Assembly (NCBI RefSeq): GCF_009674775.1 | Contig: NZ_WKKE01000009.1 | Span: forward strand, 62,001-126,000 | Length of the DNA stretch: 64,000 bases | Direction of reading: 5' to 3' | Source: Flavobacterium sp. LC2016-23 | Lineage (GTDB): Bacteria; Bacteroidota; Bacteroidia; Flavobacteriales; Flavobacteriaceae | In this document: one piece after another, positions 42,467 to 50,814 of the stretch | Numbering within the stretch: the stretch's first letter is position 1 | Layout of the letters: each line of letters starts with the position of its first letter | The notes under the pieces: generated by a model | What the model saw: the letters and a program-made list of their open reading frames with translations, nothing else | Told to the model about the DNA's origin: nothing | Databases searched by the model: none | Position numbers and translations under genes: made by a program

Positions 42467-43330
42467 TCATCTTGATTTGAAATACCCCAGCAATTTAGTC
42501 ACATAATTTTCATCAACTCTTGTGTTTACGACACCAGCTCCGGATTTGCTAAAAATATCTTTGAAATAATTTACCCTTTCGTGATAATGTTTTTCGTAAT
42601 TCATTCGCACCGATTTTGATCCGGTGTCCACCAGTTGAATTTTTCCGGTTTCTGCGTCAAGCATGCTGACCATTCCTAAATTCGGGATTTTTTCTTCGCG
42701 GATATCGTAAACACGAACACCTGTAATGTCGTGTTTTTTAGAAGCAATTTTTAAAGTCTGCTCGTAATTTTCAGACATGAAATCAGAAATTACAAAAACA
42801 ATTGCTTTCTTTTTCTGAGTTCCGGATAAAAATTTTAGGGCAGCTCCCACATCTGTTTTCTGGCTTTTAGGTTCAAATTCGATTAATTCGCGAATGATCC
42901 TCAAAACATGGGAACGACCTTTTTTGGGAGGAATATACAATTCAACGTTATCTGAAAAAAGGATTAAACCAATCTTGTCATTATTTTGGGTAGCCGAAAA
43001 AGCCATCGTTGCCGCTATTTCGGTTACGATGTCTTTTTTAAACTGACTCTTTGATCCAAAACCTTCAGAACCCGAAATGTCAACCATTAAAACCATGGTC
43101 AGTTCTCGTTCTTCTTCAAAAACTTTTACGTGAGCTTCGTTATAACGCGCAGTCACATTCCAGTCGATGTTACGGATATCATCGCCGTACTGGTATTGAC
43201 GCACTTCGCTAAAAGTCATTCCACGCCCTTTAAAAGAAGAGTGGTATTCTCCCGAAAAGATATGATTACTCAGCCTTTTGGTTTTGATCTCTATTTTTCG
43301 TACTTTTTTTAAAAGCTCTTTTGTATCCAT
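42467..43330 (-). CDS. DUF58 protein
   Basis: 287-residue DUF58 protein with the family core YQYGDDIRNIDWNVTARY and a VWA-like MVDISGSEGFGS. It is the standard second gene of the moxR-DUF58-bat operon and probably a substrate-side adaptor. Cytoplasmic. Confidence 0.94.
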   Translation of the reverse strand: MDTKELLKKVRKIEIKTKRLSNHIFSGEYHSSFKGRGMTFSEVRQYQYGDDIRNIDWNVTARYNEAHVKVFEEERELTMVLMVDISGSEGFGSKSQFKKDIVTEIAATMAFSATQNNDKIGLILFSDNVELYIPPKKGRSHVLRIIRELIEFEPKSQKTDVGAALKFLSGTQKKKAIVFVISDFMSENYEQTLKIASKKHDITGVRVYDIREEKIPNLGMVSMLDAETGKIQLVDTGSKSVRMNYEKHYHERVNYFKDIFSKSGAGVVNTRVDENYVTKLLGYFKSR

Positions 43331-43336
43331 TTTTTT

Positions 43337-43412
43337 AGTTTTCAGTCGCAGTGTTTAGTCGCAGTGTATCAATGTCTTTATGACTGTATACTGCGACTAA
43401 ACACTGAAAACT
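43337..43412. repeat. Inverted repeat in the moxR-DUF58 gap
   Basis: Arms GTGTTTAGTCGCAGTGTA (43351-43368) and its complement (43387-43404) have one mismatch, and an outer AGTTTTCAGT / ACTGAAAACT pair extends it. The left arm also holds a duplicated CGCAGTG unit. A short AGTTTTCAGTGGCAGT variant follows the aldo/keto reductase at 45520. Confidence 0.8.
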
Positions 43413-43416
43413 ATTT

Positions 43417-44421
43417 TTAAGGTACTTCAATCTCGTTTACGATTTTATTGATAATGTCTACAGAAGTAATGTTTTCGGCTTCAGCTTCGTAGGTGATCCC
43501 TACTCTGTGACGTAAAACATCATGTACAACGGCACGAACATCTTCAGGAATTACATAACCACGACGTTTGATGAAAGCGTAACATTTTGCTGCATTAGCT
43601 AAATTGATACTTCCACGTGGTGATGCTCCAAAACTGATAAGAGGTTTTAAATCCGCAAGTTTGTACTTTTCCGGATAGCGGGTTGCAAAGATGATATCCA
43701 GGATATATTTTTCGATTTTTTCGTCCATGTAAACTTCACGAACAGCTTCCTGTGCACGCAGAATTTGTTCTACTGAAACAACCGGATTTACTTTTTCGTA
43801 ACTTCCTTTTAAGTTTTGACGAATTACAAAACGCTCTTCGTCAATTTTTGGGTAGTCAATTACTGTTTTCAACATAAAACGATCGACCTGGGCTTCAGGA
43901 AGCTGGTAGGTTCCTTCCTGCTCTACAGGATTTTGAGTGGCAAGTACTAAAAACGGACGGTCTAGTTTGAAAGTAGTGTCTCCGATGGTAACTTGTTTTT
44001 CCTGCATCGCTTCCAAAAGTGCTGATTGTACTTTGGCGGGAGCACGGTTAATCTCATCGGCTAGTACGAAGTTGGCAAAAATTGGCCCTTTTTTAATAGA
44101 AAATTCGTTTGCTTTAATGTTGTAAATCATTGTTCCGACTACATCGGCAGGTAATAAGTCAGGTGTAAACTGAATACGGCTGAAAGAACCCTGAACAGCT
44201 TGTGACAAAGTATTAATGGCTAAAGTTTTGGCCAGTCCCGGAACACCTTCCAGTAAAATGTGCCCCTGTCCCAAAAGACCAATTAATAAACGCTCGACCA
44301 TATGTTTCTGGCCCACAATAACTTTGTTCATTTCCATTGTAAGAAGGTCTATAAAAGCACTTTCTCTTTCAATTTTTTCATTTATCGCTCTAATGTCTAA
44401 AGTCGTTGTATTTTCTTCCAT
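43417..44421 (-). CDS. moxR: MoxR-family AAA+ ATPase
   Basis: 334 residues: Walker A GVPGLAKT at 59-66, Walker B LADEINRAP, sensor LATQNPVEQEGTYQLPEAQ and the arginine-bearing SFGASPRG. MoxR ATPases remodel or mature proteins with VWA partners, here BatA/BatB. It leads the eight-gene minus-strand run down to batE. Confidence 0.97.
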   Translation of the reverse strand: MEENTTTLDIRAINEKIERESAFIDLLTMEMNKVIVGQKHMVERLLIGLLGQGHILLEGVPGLAKTLAINTLSQAVQGSFSRIQFTPDLLPADVVGTMIYNIKANEFSIKKGPIFANFVLADEINRAPAKVQSALLEAMQEKQVTIGDTTFKLDRPFLVLATQNPVEQEGTYQLPEAQVDRFMLKTVIDYPKIDEERFVIRQNLKGSYEKVNPVVSVEQILRAQEAVREVYMDEKIEKYILDIIFATRYPEKYKLADLKPLISFGASPRGSINLANAAKCYAFIKRRGYVIPEDVRAVVHDVLRHRVGITYEAEAENITSVDIINKIVNEIEVP

Positions 44422-44644
44422 ATAAATATTTTTAAAACCTTTTTAAGACGTTGATTTATGTGCCTAACTTTTGAGAGTGCAAATTGAATATTTTTTGAGA
44501 AGTAAGATGTTAAAGAATGGTTAAAACTTCGACCAATGACCTAATTTTAAGGACGAATTGTGAATCTATTTTTATATTTTTAAGAACTTTGGTGATTATG
44601 CTTTACAAAAGCATATTTAATACCAAAAATAACGCAATAGTACC

Positions 44645-45520
44645 ATGAGCAAAACAACATTATCGCCTATAATTTCAGGCACTATGAATTGGGGAGTATG
44701 GGATAAAAACCTTACACCAAAAGAAATGGAAAACCTGATACAAATCTGTATCGAAAACAAAATCACCACTTTTGATCACGCCGACATTTACGGATCCTAT
44801 ACCACAGAAGCCGACTTTGGAAAAGCTTTTCACGCCAGTAAAATTGCACGTGAGAAATTACAGCTAATCACCAAATGCGGAATCCGGATGATTGCTGAAA
44901 ATCGTCCGGAGAACAAAATCAAACATTATGACTATTCGAAAGACTATATTGTCTGGTCCGTTGAAGAATCACTTAAAAAATTAAAAACAGACTACGTAGA
45001 TGTTTTTTTACTCCATAGGCCAAGCCCATTGATGCAGGCTGATGAAATTGCTGAAGCAGTTGAAAAATTAAAGTCTGAAGGTAAGATTATCGATTTTGGA
45101 CTTTCTAATTTTACGAATTCCCAAACGGAATTAATTCGCCAGAAAACAGAAGTTAATTACAATCAGGTTCAGTTTTCGGCAACACATTTCGAACCCATGA
45201 CGGACGGAAGTCTGGATTATATGCAAACGCACGGAATAAGACCATTGTCATGGAATCCGCTTGGAACTGTGTTTAGGGAAGATACCAAGAAAACACGTCG
45301 TCTGAAAAAATTGCTTTCGGCCTTAGTAGAAAAATACCATTTTGGTTCAGATACCCTTTTGCTTTCCTGGATTCTGAAACATCCGGCAAAAGTGATTCCG
45401 ATCGCCGGAACAGTAAATATTGCCAGAATTCAATCCCTGATGAAAGCAGTCGAACTTGAAATGGATAAAGAAGACTGGTTTGCGATCTGGACTGAAAGTA
45501 TGGGGGACGATGTAGCGTAG
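44645..45520 (+). CDS. Aldo/keto reductase (YdhF-like)
   Basis: NADPH-dependent carbonyl reductase of TIM-barrel fold, 291 residues. Active-site tetrad elements: D44, Y49 in FDHADIYGSY, a Lys in ITKCGIR, and His in VFLLHRPSPL. The C-terminal PIAGTVNIARI is the cofactor loop. Next gene, 61 bases on, is an SDR oxidoreductase, so both may form an operon; no pathway is evident. Confidence 0.93.
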   Translation: MSKTTLSPIISGTMNWGVWDKNLTPKEMENLIQICIENKITTFDHADIYGSYTTEADFGKAFHASKIAREKLQLITKCGIRMIAENRPENKIKHYDYSKDYIVWSVEESLKKLKTDYVDVFLLHRPSPLMQADEIAEAVEKLKSEGKIIDFGLSNFTNSQTELIRQKTEVNYNQVQFSATHFEPMTDGSLDYMQTHGIRPLSWNPLGTVFREDTKKTRRLKKLLSALVEKYHFGSDTLLLSWILKHPAKVIPIAGTVNIARIQSLMKAVELEMDKEDWFAIWTESMGDDVA

Positions 45521-45581
45521 TTTTCAGTGGCAGTATTCAGTATTCAGCTTCTATTGGTGTGAAAAAAATAAAAAAATCAGC

Positions 45582-46337
45582 ATGAAAAAAACAGTTTTAA
45601 TTACTGGGGCCACCAGCGGGATTGGAAAAGCAACCGCGCAAATAATGGCAAAAAATAACTATAAAATTATCCTTTGCGGAAGACGTAAAGAACGTTTGGC
45701 AGAACTTGAAAAAGAACTTTCGGCTTTTACAGAAGTCCATTCGCTTTCTTTTGATGTTCGTGATAAAGAGACAGTTTTTTCAACTATAAACTCATTGCCA
45801 ACAGAATTTTCGCAAATTGATGTTTTAATTAATAATGCCGGAAATGCTCATGGTCTGGATCCAATTCAAAATGGAAATACTGACGATTGGGATGCTATGA
45901 TCGATATTAATGTGAAAGGACTTTTGTATGTTTCAAAGGCTATTATTCCGCAAATGATCGAAAGAAAAGCGGGACATATTATCAATATTGGTTCTATTGC
46001 GGGTAAAGAAGTTTATCCGAATGGGAATGTTTATTGCGCCTCAAAACATGCTGTTGATGCTATTAATAACGGAATGCGAATGGACTTGAATCCATACGGA
46101 ATTAGAGTAGGAGCAATTCATCCGGGAATGGTTGAAACCGAATTTAGTGAAGTTCGTTTTAAAGGCGATGCAGATAGAGCGTCGAATGTTTATAAAGGCT
46201 TGGACGCTTTACAAGCGGAAGATATTGCGGATATTATTCATTTTGTAGTTTCGAGAAAATACCATGTAAACATTGCGGATTTAATTGTATATCCGACGGC
46301 GCAAGCCTCGGCAACAATTGTCAAGAAGAATATTTAG
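45582..46337 (+). CDS. SDR-family NAD(P)-dependent oxidoreductase (YdfG-like)
   Basis: Classical short-chain dehydrogenase, 251 residues: TGATSGIG at 8-15, NNAG at 84-87, catalytic S138, Y151 and K155 (YCASK), and the HPGMVETEFSEVRFKGD loop of the YdfG/3-hydroxy-acid dehydrogenase group. Likely substrates are 3-hydroxy acids such as serine analogues, by family. Confidence 0.94.
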   Translation: MKKTVLITGATSGIGKATAQIMAKNNYKIILCGRRKERLAELEKELSAFTEVHSLSFDVRDKETVFSTINSLPTEFSQIDVLINNAGNAHGLDPIQNGNTDDWDAMIDINVKGLLYVSKAIIPQMIERKAGHIINIGSIAGKEVYPNGNVYCASKHAVDAINNGMRMDLNPYGIRVGAIHPGMVETEFSEVRFKGDADRASNVYKGLDALQAEDIADIIHFVVSRKYHVNIADLIVYPTAQASATIVKKNI

Positions 46338-46344
46338 ATTATTT

Positions 46345-46465
46345 GACGTTGGACTTCTTAGATTTTAGACTAGCTTAGACAGCGAGATTTAAAATTGTTA
46401 AATCTAAAAATTTAAGAAGTCCAACGTCTAAGAAGTCTAAAAATCTAACATCTAAGAAGTCTGAT
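46345..46465. repeat. Inverted and direct repeats between SDR and AlbA_2 genes
   Basis: Arms GACGTTGGACTTCTTA (46345-46360) and its exact complement (46413-46428) bracket an AT-rich loop, followed by direct copies of TCTAAGAAGTCT near 46427 and 46450. It ends just before the next start codon at 46469. Confidence 0.8.
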
Positions 46466-46468
46466 TAA

Positions 46469-47608
46469 ATGATCAACAAACGTCTTTTAATAAAAAATTT
46501 ACTTGCCCATAACGACGAGAGCAGTTTTTATGACAAAAAAAGACAATTGAATCTGCATACCCGCGAAGGAAAGGGGAAGTTTCTGAAACACATTTGTGCC
46601 TTGTCCAATTCAAATCCTACCAACAATTCCTATATTGTTGTGGGTGTTGAAGATCAGGATAATGAAATTGTCGGGGATGATTTCTTTGATGACAGCCGGA
46701 TTCAGAATCTGGTGAATGCTTTTTTAGAAAATCCGCCTAAAATTCAATACGAAAATGTTCCTTTTCCAAATCTTCCAAAAGATAAAGTAATCGGGCTGGT
46801 GACTATTAAACCCAAAAATAAAACATCTTATTTTAAAAAAGGAATACATACCATTGTCGCCAATAGTGTTTTTGTCAGACGTGGCAGTAATTCGGTTCCT
46901 GTCGAAGGGGAGATCGAAAAGAATTATCAAAACACGGAAACCGTTATTGGAATCGAAAACAGTTCCCGAAACAGTATTCAATATACACTGGACGGTGTTA
47001 TCGATTTTATGAATTTCAGGCACAAAGACATGTCGCCTAAATACAATGTTTTTAAAGAATTGTTTGTGATCTGCTGGGCGGGAGTTCCTAAAAAATCAAG
47101 GGATAAAACCTTTTTATCGCGCGTCGATATCGAACTGATCAATGAACAGATTAAGCTTTTTTATTCGGCTCTGGATGTGGTTACCATTGTTTTTGACGAC
47201 GATAGTTTTACCATTACCGAATATGTTCCTTTAGGACTGAATGATAAAACGAGTTATTATCCTCTGGAGGAACAGACCATCCGTTTTTTTGATAACGGCT
47301 ATTATAAGATTGACCGCAAAATGCTTTTTCAGCCACCGGAATTCAACAGGCGAATGTTGTATCATATTTATAATTCGAATGTGACACTGCTTCAGAAATT
47401 GCAAAAAGGATTTACACTTTCGGAACGCGAAATGTCTGATTTAGAAAACCTTCCTTCTACTTTTATGATCTGCTATCTGAATGGTTTTGAAGATGCTAAA
47501 CAAAAATTGATCGATTCGAAAGCTCTTTTAAAACCTTTTGGACAGGTCTATTTATCCTTTAAAGAAGCCTTACGAATTTTAAGGAAAATGAAATACGATG
47601 TCCAGTAA
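46469..47608 (+). CDS. Schlafen-AlbA_2 domain protein
   Basis: 379 residues. The N-terminal part (about 15-150) is the AlbA_2/divergent AAA-4 domain: ESSFYDKKRQLNL, GKFLKHICALSNSNPTNNSYIVVGVED and IVANSVFVRRGSNS. The rest is not recognised. This domain occurs in regulators, stress and some defence-linked proteins; nothing adjacent decides between these. Flanked by repeats and unrelated metabolic genes. Confidence 0.82.
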   Translation: MINKRLLIKNLLAHNDESSFYDKKRQLNLHTREGKGKFLKHICALSNSNPTNNSYIVVGVEDQDNEIVGDDFFDDSRIQNLVNAFLENPPKIQYENVPFPNLPKDKVIGLVTIKPKNKTSYFKKGIHTIVANSVFVRRGSNSVPVEGEIEKNYQNTETVIGIENSSRNSIQYTLDGVIDFMNFRHKDMSPKYNVFKELFVICWAGVPKKSRDKTFLSRVDIELINEQIKLFYSALDVVTIVFDDDSFTITEYVPLGLNDKTSYYPLEEQTIRFFDNGYYKIDRKMLFQPPEFNRRMLYHIYNSNVTLLQKLQKGFTLSEREMSDLENLPSTFMICYLNGFEDAKQKLIDSKALLKPFGQVYLSFKEALRILRKMKYDVQ

Positions 47609-47645
47609 TAAGGTTCAAAATTACCGAAACCCGAAGCAGGAAATT

Positions 47646-48389
47646 TTATTGGTAGCGTAAATAGGGTCTGACTTTGTCGTAGGGAAACAGGATTTCCTTC
47701 GCTCCTTCTGCATAAGAAGCCGCTTCATAGGAGTTGTAATATAAGAGCAATCCTTCTTCTGTATAAAAAATATTCTGCGGCAGCTGAAACTGGTCGTTTT
47801 CGAACATTAGTCCCGTAGCGTTAATATTGGCTTTCTCCGGTATGTTGTATTTGAGGCGGAATTCTTTTTCGGCAAAAGCCTTAAACTGTTTTTGGTTTTT
47901 GAAAATCTGATCGTTAAAAATTGTTTTTCCGGTTTTAGGATCAAACAATAAAGAGCGGAAGCCCTGATAACCGTGAGCCCCTCCGGTAAAAGTATAATGA
48001 TCGATTTTTATATTCAGGATCTGTTCCGACTGAAATTCAATATTACCAACAATTTTGGCTTCCCAGCCATAGGTTTCACTCGGGAATTTTTTATGCATTT
48101 CTTCATAAGAAGCAATAAATGACGAAGCTAATGTTGTATAGTCGGATGATTTTAATGGTTTTTCTTCAAAATAAACAATTTCCTTTACTACAGAATATAC
48201 TTTTTTATTGATGCTGTCGGCAACGATCCCGCTATTTTTTGCAATTGGAATATCGATTAGTATATAAGGACAATCTTTATTGCAGGGAAGGGAGGTTTTT
48301 TTTTTAAATGTTTCATTATCAAATGAAAGCTCTTTGTTACAACTAATACATATTAGAAACAAAAAGACTAAAAAAGCATACTGTTTCAT
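47646..48389 (-). CDS. DUF4163/DUF3298 lipoprotein
   Basis: 247 residues: lipobox (LFLICISC), a DUF4163-like middle and a DUF3298 C-terminal region with HYTFTGGAHGYQGFRSLLFDPKTGK. Related domains are found in RsiV anti-sigma factors that bind lysozyme, but there is no TM or sigma-binding part here. Likely periplasmic/outer-membrane; function unknown. Promoter box at 48412-48419. Confidence 0.88.
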   Translation of the reverse strand: MKQYAFLVFLFLICISCNKELSFDNETFKKKTSLPCNKDCPYILIDIPIAKNSGIVADSINKKVYSVVKEIVYFEEKPLKSSDYTTLASSFIASYEEMHKKFPSETYGWEAKIVGNIEFQSEQILNIKIDHYTFTGGAHGYQGFRSLLFDPKTGKTIFNDQIFKNQKQFKAFAEKEFRLKYNIPEKANINATGLMFENDQFQLPQNIFYTEEGLLLYYNSYEAASYAEGAKEILFPYDKVRPYLRYQ

Positions 48390-48411
48390 GTCTAAAAATG
48401 TTAATTATATA

Positions 48412-48419
48412 CAAAGGTA
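48412..48419 (-). promoter_or_regulatory. -7 box for the DUF3298 lipoprotein gene
   Basis: Minus strand TACCTTTG, full TAnnTTTG match, 23 bases before the ATG. Confidence 0.5.
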
Positions 48420-48453
48420 AGAAGTTGTGGCTGGATTAAAATAAATTAAACGG

Positions 48454-48461
48454 TAAATTTG
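48454..48461 (+). promoter_or_regulatory. -7 box for the cystathionine synthase/lyase gene
   Basis: TAAATTTG matches TAnnTTTG 34 bases before the ATG; -33 match is weak. Confidence 0.45.
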
Positions 48462-48494
48462 TACTGTTAAATTAGGTTTAAAAAACGTAACTAT

Positions 48495-49637
48495 ATGAAA
48501 TTCAATACAAAAGTAATACATGGTGGTCAGCATCATGATCCAAGTACAGGCGCTGTTATGCCTCCTGTTTATCAAACTTCAACTTATATTCAAACGAGTC
48601 CGGGTCAGCCATTGGGCGACTATGAATATAGCAGGGCGGCAAATCCTACCCGTACAGCATTGGAAAATGCTTTGGCGAGTATTGAGAATGGTACCCGCGG
48701 ATTGGCTTTCTCCTCTGGTCTGGCAGCGACAGATTGTATTTTAAGAGGATTTAAAGCCGGAGACGAAGTAATCGCTATGGATGATTTATATGGCGGAACA
48801 TATAGAATGTTTTCCAGAATTTATAAAGATTCAGGGATCAAGTTTCACTTTGTTGATATGACTGATATTGAAAAACTGAAGTCCTTAATCAATGAAAATA
48901 CAAAATTGATCTGGGTGGAAACCCCAACAAATCCGTTAATGAAACTGGCAGATATTGAGGAAATTTCAAAAATTACCAAAGCGCATAAAATCTGGTTGGC
49001 TGTCGATAATACTTTTGCAACACCTTATTTGCAAAAGCCTCTTGATCTGGGTGCCGATATCGTGATGCATTCTGCTACAAAATACCTTGGCGGACACTCT
49101 GACGTTATTGCCGGAGCTTTGATCGTAAAAGATGAAGCTTTAGGGGAACAATTGCACTTTCAGCAATTTGCAACCGGTGCGACACTTGGACCAATGGATA
49201 GTTTTTTGGTTTTGAGAGGAATCAAGACGCTTTCTTTGAGAGTACAAAGACATTGCGAAAATGGAGAAAAAGTAGTCGAGTATTTAACGAAACATCCAAA
49301 AATTAAAACGGTTTACTATCCCGGACTACCAAGCCATCCTTTTCATGAGATTGCCAAAAAACAAATGAAAGCTTTTGGAGGAATGGTTTCTTTTACTTTT
49401 ACTTCAGGCAAAAAAGAAGATTCAATTTCGTTTTTGGAAAAACTTAAAGTTTTTACCCTGGCAGAATCATTGGGTGGGGTAGAATCATTGGCAAATCATC
49501 CTGCTTTAATGACACACGCTTCTATTCCTGCGGATAAAAGAGCTGAGGTGGGTATCACTGATGATTTAGTCCGACTGAGCGTTGGAATTGAAGATGCCGA
49601 AGATTTAATAGCCGATTTAGAACAGGCACTGGCATAA
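48495..49637 (+). CDS. Cystathionine gamma-synthase/gamma-lyase (PLP enzyme)
   Basis: Cys/Met metabolism PLP-dependent enzyme of 380 residues. SRAANPTR at 46-53, SSGLAAT at 73-79, DNTFATPYLQKPLDLGAD, and the PLP lysine K196 in HSATKYLGGHSD, then LGGVESLANHPALMTHASIP near the C terminus, which favours the gamma-lyase/gamma-synthase group. Exact reaction (metB or mccB-like) is not decidable by eye. Monogenic, with a shared terminator downstream. Confidence 0.93.
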   Translation: MKFNTKVIHGGQHHDPSTGAVMPPVYQTSTYIQTSPGQPLGDYEYSRAANPTRTALENALASIENGTRGLAFSSGLAATDCILRGFKAGDEVIAMDDLYGGTYRMFSRIYKDSGIKFHFVDMTDIEKLKSLINENTKLIWVETPTNPLMKLADIEEISKITKAHKIWLAVDNTFATPYLQKPLDLGADIVMHSATKYLGGHSDVIAGALIVKDEALGEQLHFQQFATGATLGPMDSFLVLRGIKTLSLRVQRHCENGEKVVEYLTKHPKIKTVYYPGLPSHPFHEIAKKQMKAFGGMVSFTFTSGKKEDSISFLEKLKVFTLAESLGGVESLANHPALMTHASIPADKRAEVGITDDLVRLSVGIEDAEDLIADLEQALA

Positions 49638-49640
49638 AAA

Positions 49641-49676
49641 ACAAAACCCCAATTCGAAAGAGTTGGGGTTTGTTTT
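49641..49676. terminator. Bidirectional terminator
   Basis: An 11-bp stem with one G-T pair (49645-49655 with 49660-49670) and a GAAA loop, with A and T runs on the flanks, between convergent genes. Confidence 0.9.
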
Positions 49677-49695
49677 ATAAATTATTTTCTCAATT

Positions 49696-50490
49696 CTAGA
49701 ACTCCAGATAATAGATATAACCTACGTTAAACCATACTTGTGAATCGTTAGACTTGTTTTCTTTGTACTTGTCTTTGTTCGGATTTAATCCGTCAACCCA
49801 GTCAGAGCTAAAACCCTGATAACGGATATCGAACATTAAATCGCTCATTTCAGCTAATTTATAGTGAACACCTACACCGGTTACAATCGATAGAACGACA
49901 CCGTTTTCCGTAGAAAATCCAAAGGCACGACCATCTGACGGAGTTAAGTATTTTGGATAAGTGGCTTGCGTAGTTCCTAAAGGTCCTAATGATGATTCGG
50001 CTTTTGTCGAATAATAACTAACCTGAACTCCTAAACTTACATAAGGACTAAAGCTGCCAACGGTATTTTCGAAATCATGTATTTTCATAAATGGAGAAAA
50101 TTCCAGTTGCGTCCCAAGATTTAATAACGTAGAACTCCCGGTCATGGCTTTAAGTTGTTCTGTTGTTACTTTAGGGGGATTTCGGTCAACCGCTTCCCCG
50201 AAATGTTTTAAATCGGTTTTGTTGAATGATAATTCCGATCTTACTTTGAAGTGTTCAGAAAAGAAATGTTCCCGGTTATTATTGGCCGAAAAATTGATAA
50301 AGTGAACTATTCCTACACCAAATCCGGTATTTCCGACATTGGTTTCAAAATTGTGTCTTTGTCCATAATCAGACTGAAAAGATACGGGGCCGAATATAAT
50401 TCCTACTTCTTGTGCAATAGATTGAGCATTTGCAGTAGTTGAGGAGATTCCGAATAAGGCAAATAATGTGAGTACTATAGGTTTAAGCAT
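49696..50490 (-). CDS. Outer-membrane beta-barrel protein
   Basis: 264 residues with a signal peptide (IVLTLFALFGISSTTANA) and alternating amphipathic strands ending in FNVGYIYYLEF with a C-terminal Phe. Resembles small OmpW/OprF-type or porin-family barrels of Flavobacteria; function is unknown. Promoter box at 50514-50521. Confidence 0.82.
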   Translation of the reverse strand: MLKPIVLTLFALFGISSTTANAQSIAQEVGIIFGPVSFQSDYGQRHNFETNVGNTGFGVGIVHFINFSANNNREHFFSEHFKVRSELSFNKTDLKHFGEAVDRNPPKVTTEQLKAMTGSSTLLNLGTQLEFSPFMKIHDFENTVGSFSPYVSLGVQVSYYSTKAESSLGPLGTTQATYPKYLTPSDGRAFGFSTENGVVLSIVTGVGVHYKLAEMSDLMFDIRYQGFSSDWVDGLNPNKDKYKENKSNDSQVWFNVGYIYYLEF

Positions 50491-50513
50491 GAGTTTGGGC
50501 TTTCAAATCTTGG

Positions 50514-50521
50514 CAAATATA
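50514..50521 (-). promoter_or_regulatory. -7 box for the outer-membrane barrel gene
   Basis: Minus strand TATATTTG, full TAnnTTTG match, 24 bases before the ATG. Confidence 0.5.
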
Positions 50522-50716
50522 TAAAAAACATGTACGATTCAAAATATTATATTGTGCTATTAGAAAATAAGTAGCAAAATACTTAATTTGCTAACTTTAA
50601 TTCGGTTGTTTTGATGTAAATTTAGAACTGTAAAATGCTATTTTTGGGATTGTTTGAAAAATTTACAATTCGTTAACTGAAACAAAAAAAAATAACATTG
50701 AATTGTCATTTTACTA

Positions 50717-50724
50717 TATCTTTG
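50717..50724 (+). promoter_or_regulatory. -7 box of gdhA
   Basis: TATCTTTG matches TAnnTTTG and gives a leader of about 85 bases. Confidence 0.5.
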
Positions 50725-50735
50725 TGTGTCAAAAC

Positions 50736-50747
50736 GAAAACGTTTTC
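50736..50747. promoter_or_regulatory. LacI-type palindrome in the gdhA leader
   Basis: GAAAACGTTTTC is a perfect 12-bp palindrome with a central CG, the form of LacI/CcpA-family operators. It lies just after the transcription start, where a bound repressor would act. No LacI regulator is in the window. Confidence 0.4.
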
Positions 50748-50814
50748 TTAAACGTGTTTTCTAAGTTTAAAAGAGTCAGAAATAAAATAATTTACTAGAA
50801 TAATTTATTTAGAA

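Larger units (their letters stand above)
50491..50814. other. 324-base divergent spacer upstream of gdhA
   Basis: Contains the minus-strand -7 box for the barrel gene (50514-50521), an AT-rich middle without ORF, a plus-strand -7 box TATCTTTG (50717-50724), and a 12-bp palindrome (50736-50747) in the gdhA leader. No small gene was seen. Confidence 0.6.
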
